A DNA stretch of 64,000 nucleotides, from contig JAFADY010000019.1 of assembly GCA_023424395.1 (NCBI GenBank), positions 62,001-126,000 on the forward strand, in the 5' to 3' direction. This DNA comes from Bacteroidota bacterium (lineage in GTDB: Bacteria; Bacteroidota; Bacteroidia; Bacteroidales; Dysgonomonadaceae). Below, piece after piece: positions 33,579 to 41,206 of this stretch (position 1 is its first letter; each line of letters starts with the position of its first letter). The position numbers and the translations under genes were made by a program. The notes beneath the pieces are model-generated. The model saw only the letters and a list, made by a program, of their open reading frames with translations. It was not told the origin of the DNA and did not search any database.

Positions 33579-35735
33579 ATGAAAGTTTATAAAACTAATG
33601 ACATTAAAAACATTGCCATTGTAGGTAATGCAGGATCGGGTAAGACCACACTCGCAGAAGCTATGCTCTTCGAGAGTGGTCTTATAAAACGACGCGGTAC
33701 CGTTGAAACGGGTAATACCGTGAGTGATTATTTTCCGGTTGAAAAGGAATATGGATATTCTGTTTTTTCGACAGTCTTTTCTTATGAGTGGAAAAATAAG
33801 CAAATGACCTTTATAGATTGTCCCGGATCGGATGATTTTGTCGGCGGGATCACGTCTGCTTTGGGGGTTGCCGATATGGCGCTGATGCTTATCGATTCGG
33901 GAAACGGAGTTGAAGTGGGAACTTTAAATCAATTCCGTCATATAGAAAAGCTGAATAAACCGATCGTTTTTGCCATCAATCAAATGGATCATGACAAAGC
34001 CGATTTTGAAAATACCCTTGCAGGAATGAAGGACGCGTTCGGGAATAAAGTAGTTCCGGTACAATATCCTGTAGGTAACGGCGCTCATTTCGACGGCATT
34101 GTGGATGTGTTGAAACAAAAACTCTATAAATGGAAACCCGGCGCCAACGCTCCCGAGGTTTTGGATATTCCGGACAGCGAAAAAGACAGAGCCGATGAAT
34201 ATTATCAGGTATTGCTTGAGGCATCTGCCGAAAACGATGAAGGTTTGATGGAAAAATATTTCGACCAGGGTTCTTTGACCGAAGAAGAAATGCGCGAAGG
34301 AATTCAGAAAGGAATGATCACGAGAAGCATATTCCCTTTGTTCTGCTTATCATCGGAAAAAAACATGGCCGTTCACCGGTTGATGAATTTTTTATGTTTG
34401 GTTGCTCCGTCACCCGATCAGGTTGCCGCGCCGATAAATTCAGAAGGAAACGAAGTGAAACCCGATGCGAGCGCTCCTACCAGCCTCTTCTTCTTTAAAA
34501 CAACGGTTGAGCCGCATATCGGAGAAGTTTCTTATTTTAAAGTGATGTCGGGTAAAGTAAAGGAAGGCGACGATCTGACCAATGCCAACCGCAATTCCAA
34601 AGAACGCATTGCACAGATATATACCGTTGCCGGACAAATTCGCAATAAAGTGGAGGAATTGGAAGCCGGCGCCATCGGCGCCGCCGTGAAACTGAAAGAT
34701 GTGAGAACGGGCAACACGCTGAATGGAAAGGGAGCAGAAAATAAATTCGATTTCATCAAGTATCCCGAACCGCGTTACCGTAGAGCCATAAAATCTAAAA
34801 GTGAAGCCAACGCCGAAAAATTAAGCGAAGCGCTCACGCGCATGAAAGAAGAAGACCCAACGTGGGTAATTGAAGTATCGAAAGAATTGAAACAGACGAT
34901 CGTTTCAGGGCAAGGCGAGTTTCACTTAAAGACATTAAAATGGCGTCTTGAAAACAACGACAAGCTGGAAATCGATTACCTGGAGCCGAAAATTCCTTAT
35001 CGTGAAACGATAACCAAACAAGCCCGAGCCGATTATCGGCACAAAAAGCAATCGGGTGGAGCCGGACAATTCGGTGAAGTGCACCTCATTGTGGAACCAT
35101 ATACCGAAGGTATGCCGGTGCAGGACATCTATAAATTTAACGGACAGGAATTTAAAGTGCAGTCGCGCGATGTGCAAACCATCGATTTGGATTGGGGCGG
35201 ACAACTCGTTTTCGTGAACAGTATCGTGGGCGGTTCCATCGATTCGCGTTTTTTACCGGCCATTTTAAAAGGAATTATGGGACGCATGGAGCAAGGGCCG
35301 CTGACCGGTTCGTACGCGCGCGATGTTCGCGTGATTGTTTACGACGGAAAAATGCACCCGGTAGACTCCAACGAAATATCGTTTATGTTGGCGGGAAGAA
35401 ATGCTTTCAGCACGGCATTTAAAAATGCCGGCCCCAAAATTCTCGAACCGGTTTACGATGTTACCGTTTCCGTCCCCGGCGATTATATGGGCGATGTGAT
35501 GGGCGACTTGCAAGGACGCCGCGCCATGATCATGGGGATGGAAAGTGAAAAAGGATTCGAAAAAATCAAGGCTCGCGTTCCGTTAAAGGAAATGTCTAAT
35601 TACTCAACTTCCTTGAGTTCTCTGACCGGTGGCCGCGCTTCCTTCACTATGAAGTTTGCCGATTACGAACTCGTTCCATCCGATGTTCAGGATAAACTCT
35701 TGAAAGAGTACGAAGAACAGGAAAAGGATGATTAA
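33579..35735 (+). CDS. fusA2: Elongation factor G2, divergent translocase with altered GTPase motifs
   Basis: The 718-residue protein has all EF-G domains, including the IV-V region (FKNAGPKILEPVYDVTVSVP). The G domain departs from canonical EF-G at every active motif. The P-loop is GNAGSGKT (16-23) in place of the AHIDAGKT type, and switch I reads EYGYSV where EF-G has RGITI. Switch II is DCPGSDDF with Ser84 at the place of the catalytic His of DTPGHVDF, and the G4 motif is NQMD in place of NKMD. B. thetaiotaomicron has a second EF-G reported to translocate without GTP hydrolysis and to matter during carbon limitation. This protein looks like that type. It stands alone. Confidence 0.88.
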   Translation: MKVYKTNDIKNIAIVGNAGSGKTTLAEAMLFESGLIKRRGTVETGNTVSDYFPVEKEYGYSVFSTVFSYEWKNKQMTFIDCPGSDDFVGGITSALGVADMALMLIDSGNGVEVGTLNQFRHIEKLNKPIVFAINQMDHDKADFENTLAGMKDAFGNKVVPVQYPVGNGAHFDGIVDVLKQKLYKWKPGANAPEVLDIPDSEKDRADEYYQVLLEASAENDEGLMEKYFDQGSLTEEEMREGIQKGMITRSIFPLFCLSSEKNMAVHRLMNFLCLVAPSPDQVAAPINSEGNEVKPDASAPTSLFFFKTTVEPHIGEVSYFKVMSGKVKEGDDLTNANRNSKERIAQIYTVAGQIRNKVEELEAGAIGAAVKLKDVRTGNTLNGKGAENKFDFIKYPEPRYRRAIKSKSEANAEKLSEALTRMKEEDPTWVIEVSKELKQTIVSGQGEFHLKTLKWRLENNDKLEIDYLEPKIPYRETITKQARADYRHKKQSGGAGQFGEVHLIVEPYTEGMPVQDIYKFNGQEFKVQSRDVQTIDLDWGGQLVFVNSIVGGSIDSRFLPAILKGIMGRMEQGPLTGSYARDVRVIVYDGKMHPVDSNEISFMLAGRNAFSTAFKNAGPKILEPVYDVTVSVPGDYMGDVMGDLQGRRAMIMGMESEKGFEKIKARVPLKEMSNYSTSLSSLTGGRASFTMKFADYELVPSDVQDKLLKEYEEQEKDD

Positions 35736-35748
35736 GCCTCTTCTCACC

Positions 35749-35763
35749 CCTCTTCACAAGAGG
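35749..35763 (+). terminator. Weak hairpin after the EF-G2 gene
   Basis: CCTCTT and AAGAGG form a 6-bp stem with a 3-base loop, 14 bp after the stop. The T run behind it is interrupted, so termination would be inefficient. Confidence 0.3.
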
Positions 35764-35792
35764 AGGAGTGTTTCGTGAATTATTTTATAGAA

Positions 35793-35951
35793 GAAGTTGT
35801 CTCAAAAGTAAGGCTCCACTTTCATTTTGTCATGTTGAACGAAGTGAAACATCTATATTGTCAATCCAATTAGATTCTTCATTTCTCCGCCAGTTGGCGG
35901 ATCCATTCAGAATGACAATTTGACAGCGAAGTTTATTTTTTAGACAGCTTC
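35793..35951. repeat. Dispersed intergenic inverted-repeat element, copy 2
   Basis: This 159-bp element starts GAAGTTGTCTCAAAAGTA and ends with the near-inverse of that sequence (TTTTTTAGACAGCTTC). Inside are TTTCATTTTGTC, CGAAGTGAAACATCT, a perfect CCGCCAGTTGGCGG palindrome (35887-35900) and TGACAATTTGACAGC. It matches copy 1 at 30258 module by module but carries a different palindrome and is shorter. Confidence 0.7.
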
Positions 35952-35973
35952 TTGTTGTTTACAGAAGCAACAA

Positions 35974-36008
35974 TAAAAAAAAGCGAACTCTTGAAAGTTG
36001 AGTTCGCT
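35974..36008 (-). terminator. Intrinsic terminator of pnp
   Basis: On the minus strand AGCGAACTC pairs with GAGTTCGCT (9 bp, 9-base loop) and is followed by eight Ts. It lies 27 bp past the pnp stop and is one of the clearest terminators in the window. Confidence 0.85.
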
Positions 36009-36034
36009 GTGTGAAAATATAATAGTAGATTGTA

Positions 36035-38185
36035 TTAGTTTTCCTGTTGTTGCGGAGCTTCCGGCCTTGGAGGACGCGGAATTAGAACTTTACGCGAAAG
36101 TTTGAATTTTCCGGTTTTCGGGTCAATATCGATCAGTTTTACCTGAATTTTATCGCCTTCTTTTATGCCGGCATCTTCTACTTTTTCCAAGCGTTTCCAA
36201 TCTATTTCGGAGATGTGGAGCAAGCCGTCTTTTCCGGGTAGAAATTCGCAGAATGCGCCGTAAGGCATAATAGAACGAACGGTGGCTTCATAAACTTCCC
36301 CGATTTCGGGAACGGCTACAATGCCTTTGATCTTTGTCATAGCGGCATCGATGGCCGATTTATTGGACGCCGAAACTTCTACGCGGCCTTTATTATCGAT
36401 CTCTTCAATCGTAATTATTGCTCCGGTTTCTTCCTGAATTCCCTGAATGATCTTTCCGCCCGGGCCAATAACCGCACCGATGAAATCTTTCGGGATTTCC
36501 AATACTTCTATGCGAGGCGCGTGCGGTTTCAGGTCGGCACGAGGTTCTGAAATGGTTTCCATCATTTTATTCATAATGTGTTCGCGGCCTGCTTTGGCTT
36601 GCGCCAAGGCTTTTTCGAGAATTTCATAAGAAAGTCCGTCAACCTTAATATCCATTTGGGTAGCGGTGATGCCGTCTTTTGTTCCGCAGACTTTAAAATC
36701 CATATCCCCCAAGTGGTCTTCATCGCCCAAAATATCCGATAAAACGGCGTATTTTTGTCCCTTATTTTCGGAAATCAACCCCATGGCAATTCCCGAAACC
36801 GGTTTTTTGATCTGTACACCGGCATCCATCAAGGCGAGCGTTCCCGCGCAAACGGTTGCCATGGAAGATGAACCGTTGGATTCCAAAATGTCCGAAACCA
36901 CACGTATCACGTAAGGGTATCCTTCCGGTATCATGCGTTTAAGCGCGCGATGCGCCAAGTTTCCGTGCCCGATCTCACGACGGCCTGTGGCGCGTTGCGG
37001 CCTGGCTTCGCCGGTGGAGAAAGGCGGAAAGTTATAATGCAGAAGAAATCTTTCGGTTCCATGCACCAACACGTCGTCAATGATCTTTTCATCGAGTTTT
37101 GTGCCGAGGGTAACGGTTGTAAGCGACTGCGTTTCACCACGGGTGAAAACCGCCGAACCGTGAGGCCCGGGCACGTAGTCTATCTCGCTCCAAATAGGAC
37201 GTATATCGGTTGTTGCCCTGCCGTCGAGGCGTTTGCCTTCATCGAGGATACTGCGCCGCATGGCTTCTTTTTCCACATCGTGATAATATTTTGCGGCAAG
37301 AGGTTGTTTTTTCTCTAATTCTTCTTCGGGAATAGTTGTTATAAATTCATCCAATATTGCTTTAAAGGCATCCGAACGTTCATGTTTATTCCGGCTCTGT
37401 GAACTGGCTATTTCGTACGCTTTTTGATAAGAAGCGTCCCATACTTGTTTACGTAACTCTTCATCGTTCTCTTCGTGAGAATATTCGCGTTTTGTAGTTG
37501 TACCAACCATTTCCATCAATTCTATCTGCGCCTGGCAATGCTTTTTGATTTCTTCGTGCGCAAACTTAATGGCTTCGAGTAATTCGGTTTCGGAGACTTC
37601 GCTCATTTCGCCTTCCACCATCATGATGTTGTCGATAGTAGCGCCGACAACGATATCCATATCGGCATTTTCCAATTGCTTGAAAGTGGGGTTTGTAATA
37701 AGTTCGCCGTTAATTCTGGCGACACGCACTTCCGATAACGGCCCGTTAAACGGAATATCGGATACCGCCAAAGCAGCAGAAGCGGCCAATCCGGCTAATG
37801 CATCGGGCATATCTTCGCCATCGGCAGAAAAAAGGATCACGTTTACAAAAACTTCCGCGTGATAATCATCAGGGAATAAAGGACGAAGCGCCCTGTCTAT
37901 TAAACGGCTTGTGAGGATTTCGTAATCCGAAGGCCTCCCTTCGCGTTTCAAAAATCCCCCGGGAAATCTTCCGAAGGAAGCAAATTTTTCTCTATATTCT
38001 ACTTGCAGCGGCATAAAATCTACTCCGGGTGAGGCATCTTTAGCAGCGGTAACAGTGGCCAGAAGCATTGTGTTGCCCATGCGCAACGTTACAGCTCCAT
38101 CGGCTTGTTTCGCCAATTTTCCCGTTTCGAGCGTAATTGTCCGTCCGTCTGACAGTTCAATACGCTTAGTAATAGGATTCGTCAT
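36035..38185 (-). CDS. pnp: Polyribonucleotide nucleotidyltransferase (PNPase)
   Basis: The 716-residue protein degrades RNA phosphorolytically from the 3' end. Two RNase PH-like halves are present (first: AKQADGAVTLRMGNTMLLAT and EYREKFASFGRFPGGFLKRE; second: HGSAVFTRGETQSLTTVTLG and HYNFPPFSTGEARP). They are joined by an alpha-helical linker and followed by a KH domain (DFIGAVIGPGGKIIQGIQEE) and an S1 domain (GEVYEATVRSIMPYGAFCEF). Length is normal for the family. The tail ends in a short Pro/Gln-rich segment. No rpsO precedes it, unlike the arrangement in E. coli. Confidence 0.97.
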   Translation of the reverse strand: MTNPITKRIELSDGRTITLETGKLAKQADGAVTLRMGNTMLLATVTAAKDASPGVDFMPLQVEYREKFASFGRFPGGFLKREGRPSDYEILTSRLIDRALRPLFPDDYHAEVFVNVILFSADGEDMPDALAGLAASAALAVSDIPFNGPLSEVRVARINGELITNPTFKQLENADMDIVVGATIDNIMMVEGEMSEVSETELLEAIKFAHEEIKKHCQAQIELMEMVGTTTKREYSHEENDEELRKQVWDASYQKAYEIASSQSRNKHERSDAFKAILDEFITTIPEEELEKKQPLAAKYYHDVEKEAMRRSILDEGKRLDGRATTDIRPIWSEIDYVPGPHGSAVFTRGETQSLTTVTLGTKLDEKIIDDVLVHGTERFLLHYNFPPFSTGEARPQRATGRREIGHGNLAHRALKRMIPEGYPYVIRVVSDILESNGSSSMATVCAGTLALMDAGVQIKKPVSGIAMGLISENKGQKYAVLSDILGDEDHLGDMDFKVCGTKDGITATQMDIKVDGLSYEILEKALAQAKAGREHIMNKMMETISEPRADLKPHAPRIEVLEIPKDFIGAVIGPGGKIIQGIQEETGAIITIEEIDNKGRVEVSASNKSAIDAAMTKIKGIVAVPEIGEVYEATVRSIMPYGAFCEFLPGKDGLLHISEIDWKRLEKVEDAGIKEGDKIQVKLIDIDPKTGKFKLSRKVLIPRPPRPEAPQQQEN

Positions 38186-38227
38186 AAAATAAATTTGTTA
38201 TTTGTGAAATTTGTATATAAAATCGTA

Positions 38228-38235
38228 CAAAGTTA
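38228..38235 (-). promoter_or_regulatory. Candidate -7 promoter box for pnp
   Basis: On the minus strand this reads TAACTTTG, a full match to TAnnTTTG, 42 bp before the pnp start. No clear -33 box was found. Confidence 0.4.
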
Positions 38236-38351
38236 ACATAAAGTTTCGGTTTTGAATTAATGCTACTTATAAAATATTGAAAATTTGTGCGATATGTACT
38301 TATTCAACGAAATTAAAAGACTCTCTTTTTCTGTATTTGATGAAAAAGTTA

Positions 38352-38359
38352 TAAGTTTG
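38352..38359 (+). promoter_or_regulatory. Candidate -7 promoter box for the TlpA-like lipoprotein gene
   Basis: TAAGTTTG followed by C matches the -7 consensus and would start transcription about 20 bases before the gene. The -33 region is not recognisable. Confidence 0.4.
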
Positions 38360-38385
38360 CGTTCTCAAAAATTCAAGAGACAATA

Positions 38386-39543
38386 ATGAATAGATTTTCA
38401 CTTTTTAGCTTTTATCTTTTATCCGTTATCTTTTTTACTTCTTGTGAGCAAGGAGAAAACTTTAAGGTAACCGGCAATTTCACTTCGGCAACCGACACAA
38501 CTTTGTTTCTGGAGCACCGCGGATTGGGCGGGATTGAATTGCTTGACTCCGCAAAACTTAAAGAAAACGGCAAGTTTAGTTTTAAACAACCGGCCCCCGA
38601 GAATCCGGAGTTCTACCAATTGCGCATTGGCGAGCAAATAGTGGTGTTTGCCGTCGACTCAAACGAAACCGTTCAGGTAAGCGGAGACGTCAAGGATTTA
38701 TTCAATACCTTTAAGGTTGATAATTCGCCGGTAAACGATCAGATAAAGCAGGTTGACGTGCTTACTCAATCGGCAAAAAAACAAATAGATGAACTGGAAG
38801 CGCAGCACACCGACAAAACCATCAACGATATGCAGTATTTGGAAATGTTGGATTCGGTATTGATCGATTATAAAGAGAAACTTTCCAAAACTATTCTCGG
38901 AAACCCTTCCGGCGCAGCGGCTTATTACGCCGCTTTTCAAAAAATAAACGATTACCTGATCTTTGACCCTCACGATAAGAAAGATTATGCTATGTACGGC
39001 GCGGTTGCTACATCGTGGGATAAATATTACCCCGGCACCGTGCGTTCAAAACATTTGTACGATTTTACAATGAATGCCCTACGGGCAAGAAAGCAGCAGG
39101 AACAACAGGCCGCCATGCTCAAAAATATTCCTGCAGTGCAGGAAAGCGCTTTGCCCGACATTGTTCTTAGCGATATTAACGGGCAAAAAGTAGCGCTTTC
39201 GTCTTTGCAAGGCAAAGTAGTGTTGCTTGATTTTACGGTTTACAACTCCGAGTTTTCGCCGAAACATAATATCGAGCTGAATTCTGTTTATAAAAAATTC
39301 GCTTCGCAGAATTTTGAAATTTATCAAATTTCGTTGGATTCCGAGGAGCATTTTTGGAAAAACGCTGCCAACAATTTACCCTGGATCACGGTTCGCGATG
39401 CGAAATCGGTATATTCTTCTTTGCTCTCTACTTATAACGTTCGCGAATTGCCCACTGCCTTCATTGTAAATCGCGAGGGCGATGTTGTGGCGCGCATTGA
39501 AAACTACTCCCCTTTGGAAGAAGAACTGCGGAAAGTGTTATAA
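38386..39543 (+). CDS. TlpA/AhpC-like lipoprotein with DUF4369 domain, no redox cysteines
   Basis: The 385-residue protein has a lipoprotein signal ending at FFTSC20. The N-terminal DUF4369-like domain spans about residues 25-110 (NFKVTGNFTSATDTTLFLEH), followed by a helical middle. A thioredoxin-fold domain runs from about 255 to 385 (LPDIVLSDINGQKVALSSLQ, then GKVVLLDFTVYNSEFSPKHN). Where active relatives have the WCxxC motif this protein has VYNSEFSPK. C20, the lipid-bearing residue, is the only cysteine in the chain. It therefore cannot act as a thiol-disulfide enzyme. A binding or chaperone role in the periplasm is the likely alternative. Confidence 0.82.
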   Translation: MNRFSLFSFYLLSVIFFTSCEQGENFKVTGNFTSATDTTLFLEHRGLGGIELLDSAKLKENGKFSFKQPAPENPEFYQLRIGEQIVVFAVDSNETVQVSGDVKDLFNTFKVDNSPVNDQIKQVDVLTQSAKKQIDELEAQHTDKTINDMQYLEMLDSVLIDYKEKLSKTILGNPSGAAAYYAAFQKINDYLIFDPHDKKDYAMYGAVATSWDKYYPGTVRSKHLYDFTMNALRARKQQEQQAAMLKNIPAVQESALPDIVLSDINGQKVALSSLQGKVVLLDFTVYNSEFSPKHNIELNSVYKKFASQNFEIYQISLDSEEHFWKNAANNLPWITVRDAKSVYSSLLSTYNVRELPTAFIVNREGDVVARIENYSPLEEELRKVL

Positions 39544-39559
39544 AACATAATTCAAAAAT

Positions 39560-39590
39560 TTTTTTAGTTACCAAGAAAATATTACTTTTG
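39560..39590 (+). promoter_or_regulatory. Candidate greA promoter
   Basis: TTTT (39560-39563, three of four bases of TTTG) and a perfect TACTTTTG (39583-39590) are 19 bp apart. The predicted start is near 39597, giving greA a leader of about 112 bases that contains the terminator-like hairpin listed next. Confidence 0.6.
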
Positions 39591-39625
39591 TAACAGTATT
39601 AAAATAAAAAGATTGAAGAGGGAGG

Positions 39626-39662
39626 ATTCCGGTCTGAAGTTGACCGGAATTCTTTTTCTTTG
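39626..39662 (+). terminator. Terminator/attenuator in the greA leader
   Basis: ATTCCGGTC (39626-39634) and GACCGGAAT (39642-39650) form a perfect 9-bp stem with a 7-base loop, followed by TCTTTTTCTTTG. It has the form of an intrinsic terminator but lies downstream of the greA promoter box and about 47 bp before the greA start. It could instead terminate readthrough from the upstream lipoprotein gene; both roles are possible. Confidence 0.65.
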
Positions 39663-39708
39663 TTCTTTTCATGCATCAACACGATTAAAATTTAAAGGAG
39701 ATAATGAT

Positions 39709-40179
39709 ATGACGGTTACTTACATGACCGAAGACGGACTTCGAAAATTAAAGGAAGAATTGATCCAAATGGAATCTGTGGAAAGGCCCGAGATTTCAAG
39801 ACAAATAGCCGAGGCGCGCGATAAAGGGGACTTATCTGAAAATGCGGAGTACGATGCCGCCAAAGAGGCGCAAGGTATGCTCGAAGCAAAAATAGCTCAA
39901 CTCAAGGGGCTTATATCCACAGCGCGTATTATTGACCAAAGTTCCATTGGTACCGATTCTGTGCAGATCATGAACAAGGTTACCATTAAAAACACAAAAA
40001 CCAAAAAGAACATGACTTACACGCTTGTTTCCGAAAGCGAAGCCGATTTGAAAAGTGGAAAAATTGCGGTGAATACGCCCATTGCACAAGGCTTGATGGG
40101 AAAGAAAGTAGGAGATGTGGTAGATATCAATGTTCCTTCGGGGGTGTTGAGTTTCGAGATTTTGGATATTTCTATTTGA
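39709..40179 (+). CDS. greA: Transcription elongation factor GreA
   Basis: The 156-residue protein rescues backtracked RNA polymerase by stimulating transcript cleavage. The N-terminal coiled coil contains the acidic tip ARDKGDLSENAEYDAAKEAQ, whose Asp and Glu residues enter the polymerase channel. The C-terminal FKBP-like domain ends PSGVLSFEILDISI. The ATG at 39709 is preceded by AAAGGAG at 8-14 bases, a strong ribosome site for this phylum. An in-frame start 32 codons upstream would read through the leader hairpin and is rejected. The HIT gene follows 8 bp later, probably cotranscribed. Confidence 0.96.
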   Translation: MTVTYMTEDGLRKLKEELIQMESVERPEISRQIAEARDKGDLSENAEYDAAKEAQGMLEAKIAQLKGLISTARIIDQSSIGTDSVQIMNKVTIKNTKTKKNMTYTLVSESEADLKSGKIAVNTPIAQGLMGKKVGDVVDINVPSGVLSFEILDISI

Positions 40180-40187
40180 AACAAAAA

Positions 40188-40580
40188 ATGGCAACCATTT
40201 TCAGTAAAATAATAGCAGGAGAAATACCGAGTTACAAAATTGCGGAAGACGATAGGTTTTACGCGTTTCTCGACATAAATCCCATGGCGAAGGGGCACAC
40301 GTTGGTTGTACCTAAAGAGGAAACCGATTATATTTTTGATTTAGAAGATGAGCTACTAACTGAAATGACGGTTTTTTGCAAAAAAACGGCTGAAGCCATC
40401 AAGAAGGCAATTGCCTGTAAAAGGATAGGAGTGATGGTTATCGGCTTAGAGGTTCCTCACGCGCATGTTCATTTAATACCTATTCAGAAAGAAGGCGATA
40501 TGAATCTGTCAAATTCGCGCGTAAAACTTACTCAAGAAGAATTTCAGGAAATCGCGGCAGCGATAAGAAAAGAAATTTAG
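40188..40580 (+). CDS. HIT-family nucleotide-binding protein
   Basis: The 130-residue protein has the histidine-triad signature PHAHVHLIPI, with the nucleophilic central His. Typical HIT segments are TIFSKIIAGEIPSYKIAEDD, FYAFLDINPMAKGHTLVVPK and KEGDMNL. Members hydrolyse nucleoside phosphoramidates or dinucleotides. An alternative start (TTG at 40176 overlapping the greA stop) would add MKQK only; the ATG at 40188 matches the family. A terminator lies 28 bp downstream. Confidence 0.94.
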   Translation: MATIFSKIIAGEIPSYKIAEDDRFYAFLDINPMAKGHTLVVPKEETDYIFDLEDELLTEMTVFCKKTAEAIKKAIACKRIGVMVIGLEVPHAHVHLIPIQKEGDMNLSNSRVKLTQEEFQEIAAAIRKEI

Positions 40581-40607
40581 GCAACATGTCTGACAAAATA
40601 TTAAAAG

Positions 40608-40634
40608 CGGCACTCCTCAAAAGTGCCGTTTTTT
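40608..40634 (+). terminator. Intrinsic terminator after greA-HIT
   Basis: CGGCACT and AGTGCCG pair around a 7-base loop and are followed by six Ts. It closes the greA-HIT unit. Confidence 0.75.
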
Positions 40635-40653
40635 GTAATTGATAAAGTTCTTT

Positions 40654-41150
40654 TTAAGCGTTTTTTTCTACATATTCTTTCAGTGTGCCTTTTTGTTTCA
40701 TTTTGATATATTTTTCAATATTCTTGTCTTGTGGTATCTGTTTACGATTTTTTTCATAAAAAGAAATAACAGATTCAATTCCCGGCTAAACTGCCTCCGG
40801 CCTTGTCTGTATAATTTTTGGTTTCGATAGATATTTGGCCCATCCACCCATAAATATCATTAACAAATCGGGCGTTTTGCTTCCCACAAATGTTACAATC
40901 TCCGGTTTTATTTCTAAATGCACATAAGGGCTTCCCGACAGCCATTTAATAAGAAAAGCATGAATTTCAACCCTTTTTTGTTTTTGTTCGTTAATGGGAG
41001 TTTTTAAAAGCCATTCAACGGCTTTTACTACATCTTTTTCGAGCGGAGCATAATCCTCTGCCTTTCCCAAGTGCACATTCTCGGGAATTATAAATTCTTG
41101 AGAGTAAATGCTCAATGAAAACATAACAGTGATAGGACATTTTTTTTCAT
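40654..41150 (-). pseudogene. Decayed gene for a small exported protein, three frameshifts
   Basis: The longest intact frame (40786-41124) covers only the middle of this gene. On the minus strand a start at 41150 gives a normal signal-peptide opening, MKKNVLSLL, then the frame breaks and resumes as FSLSIYSQEFIIPENVHLGK. The middle encodes KAVEWLLKTPINEQKQKRVE and TPDLLMIFMGGWAKY. A one-base loss after AKY moves the natural continuation SIETKNYTDKAGGSLAG to another frame. A one-base gain then restores GIESVISFYEKNRKQIP and KYIKMKQKGTLKEYVEKNA to the end at 40654. The reconstructed product of about 165 residues looks like a conserved exported Bacteroidota protein of unknown function. Sequencing error could mimic one shift but hardly three. 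Confidence 0.78.
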
Positions 41151-41206
41151 TCTATATAATTTTAAAAAATTGTTTTCAAGCTGAATTAATTATTTATTTC
41201 CCAAAA

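Noticed and set aside
39613..39708. N-terminal extension of GreA
   Set aside because: It would translate the leader hairpin and lacks GreA similarity, and the ATG at 39709 has a strong ribosome site.
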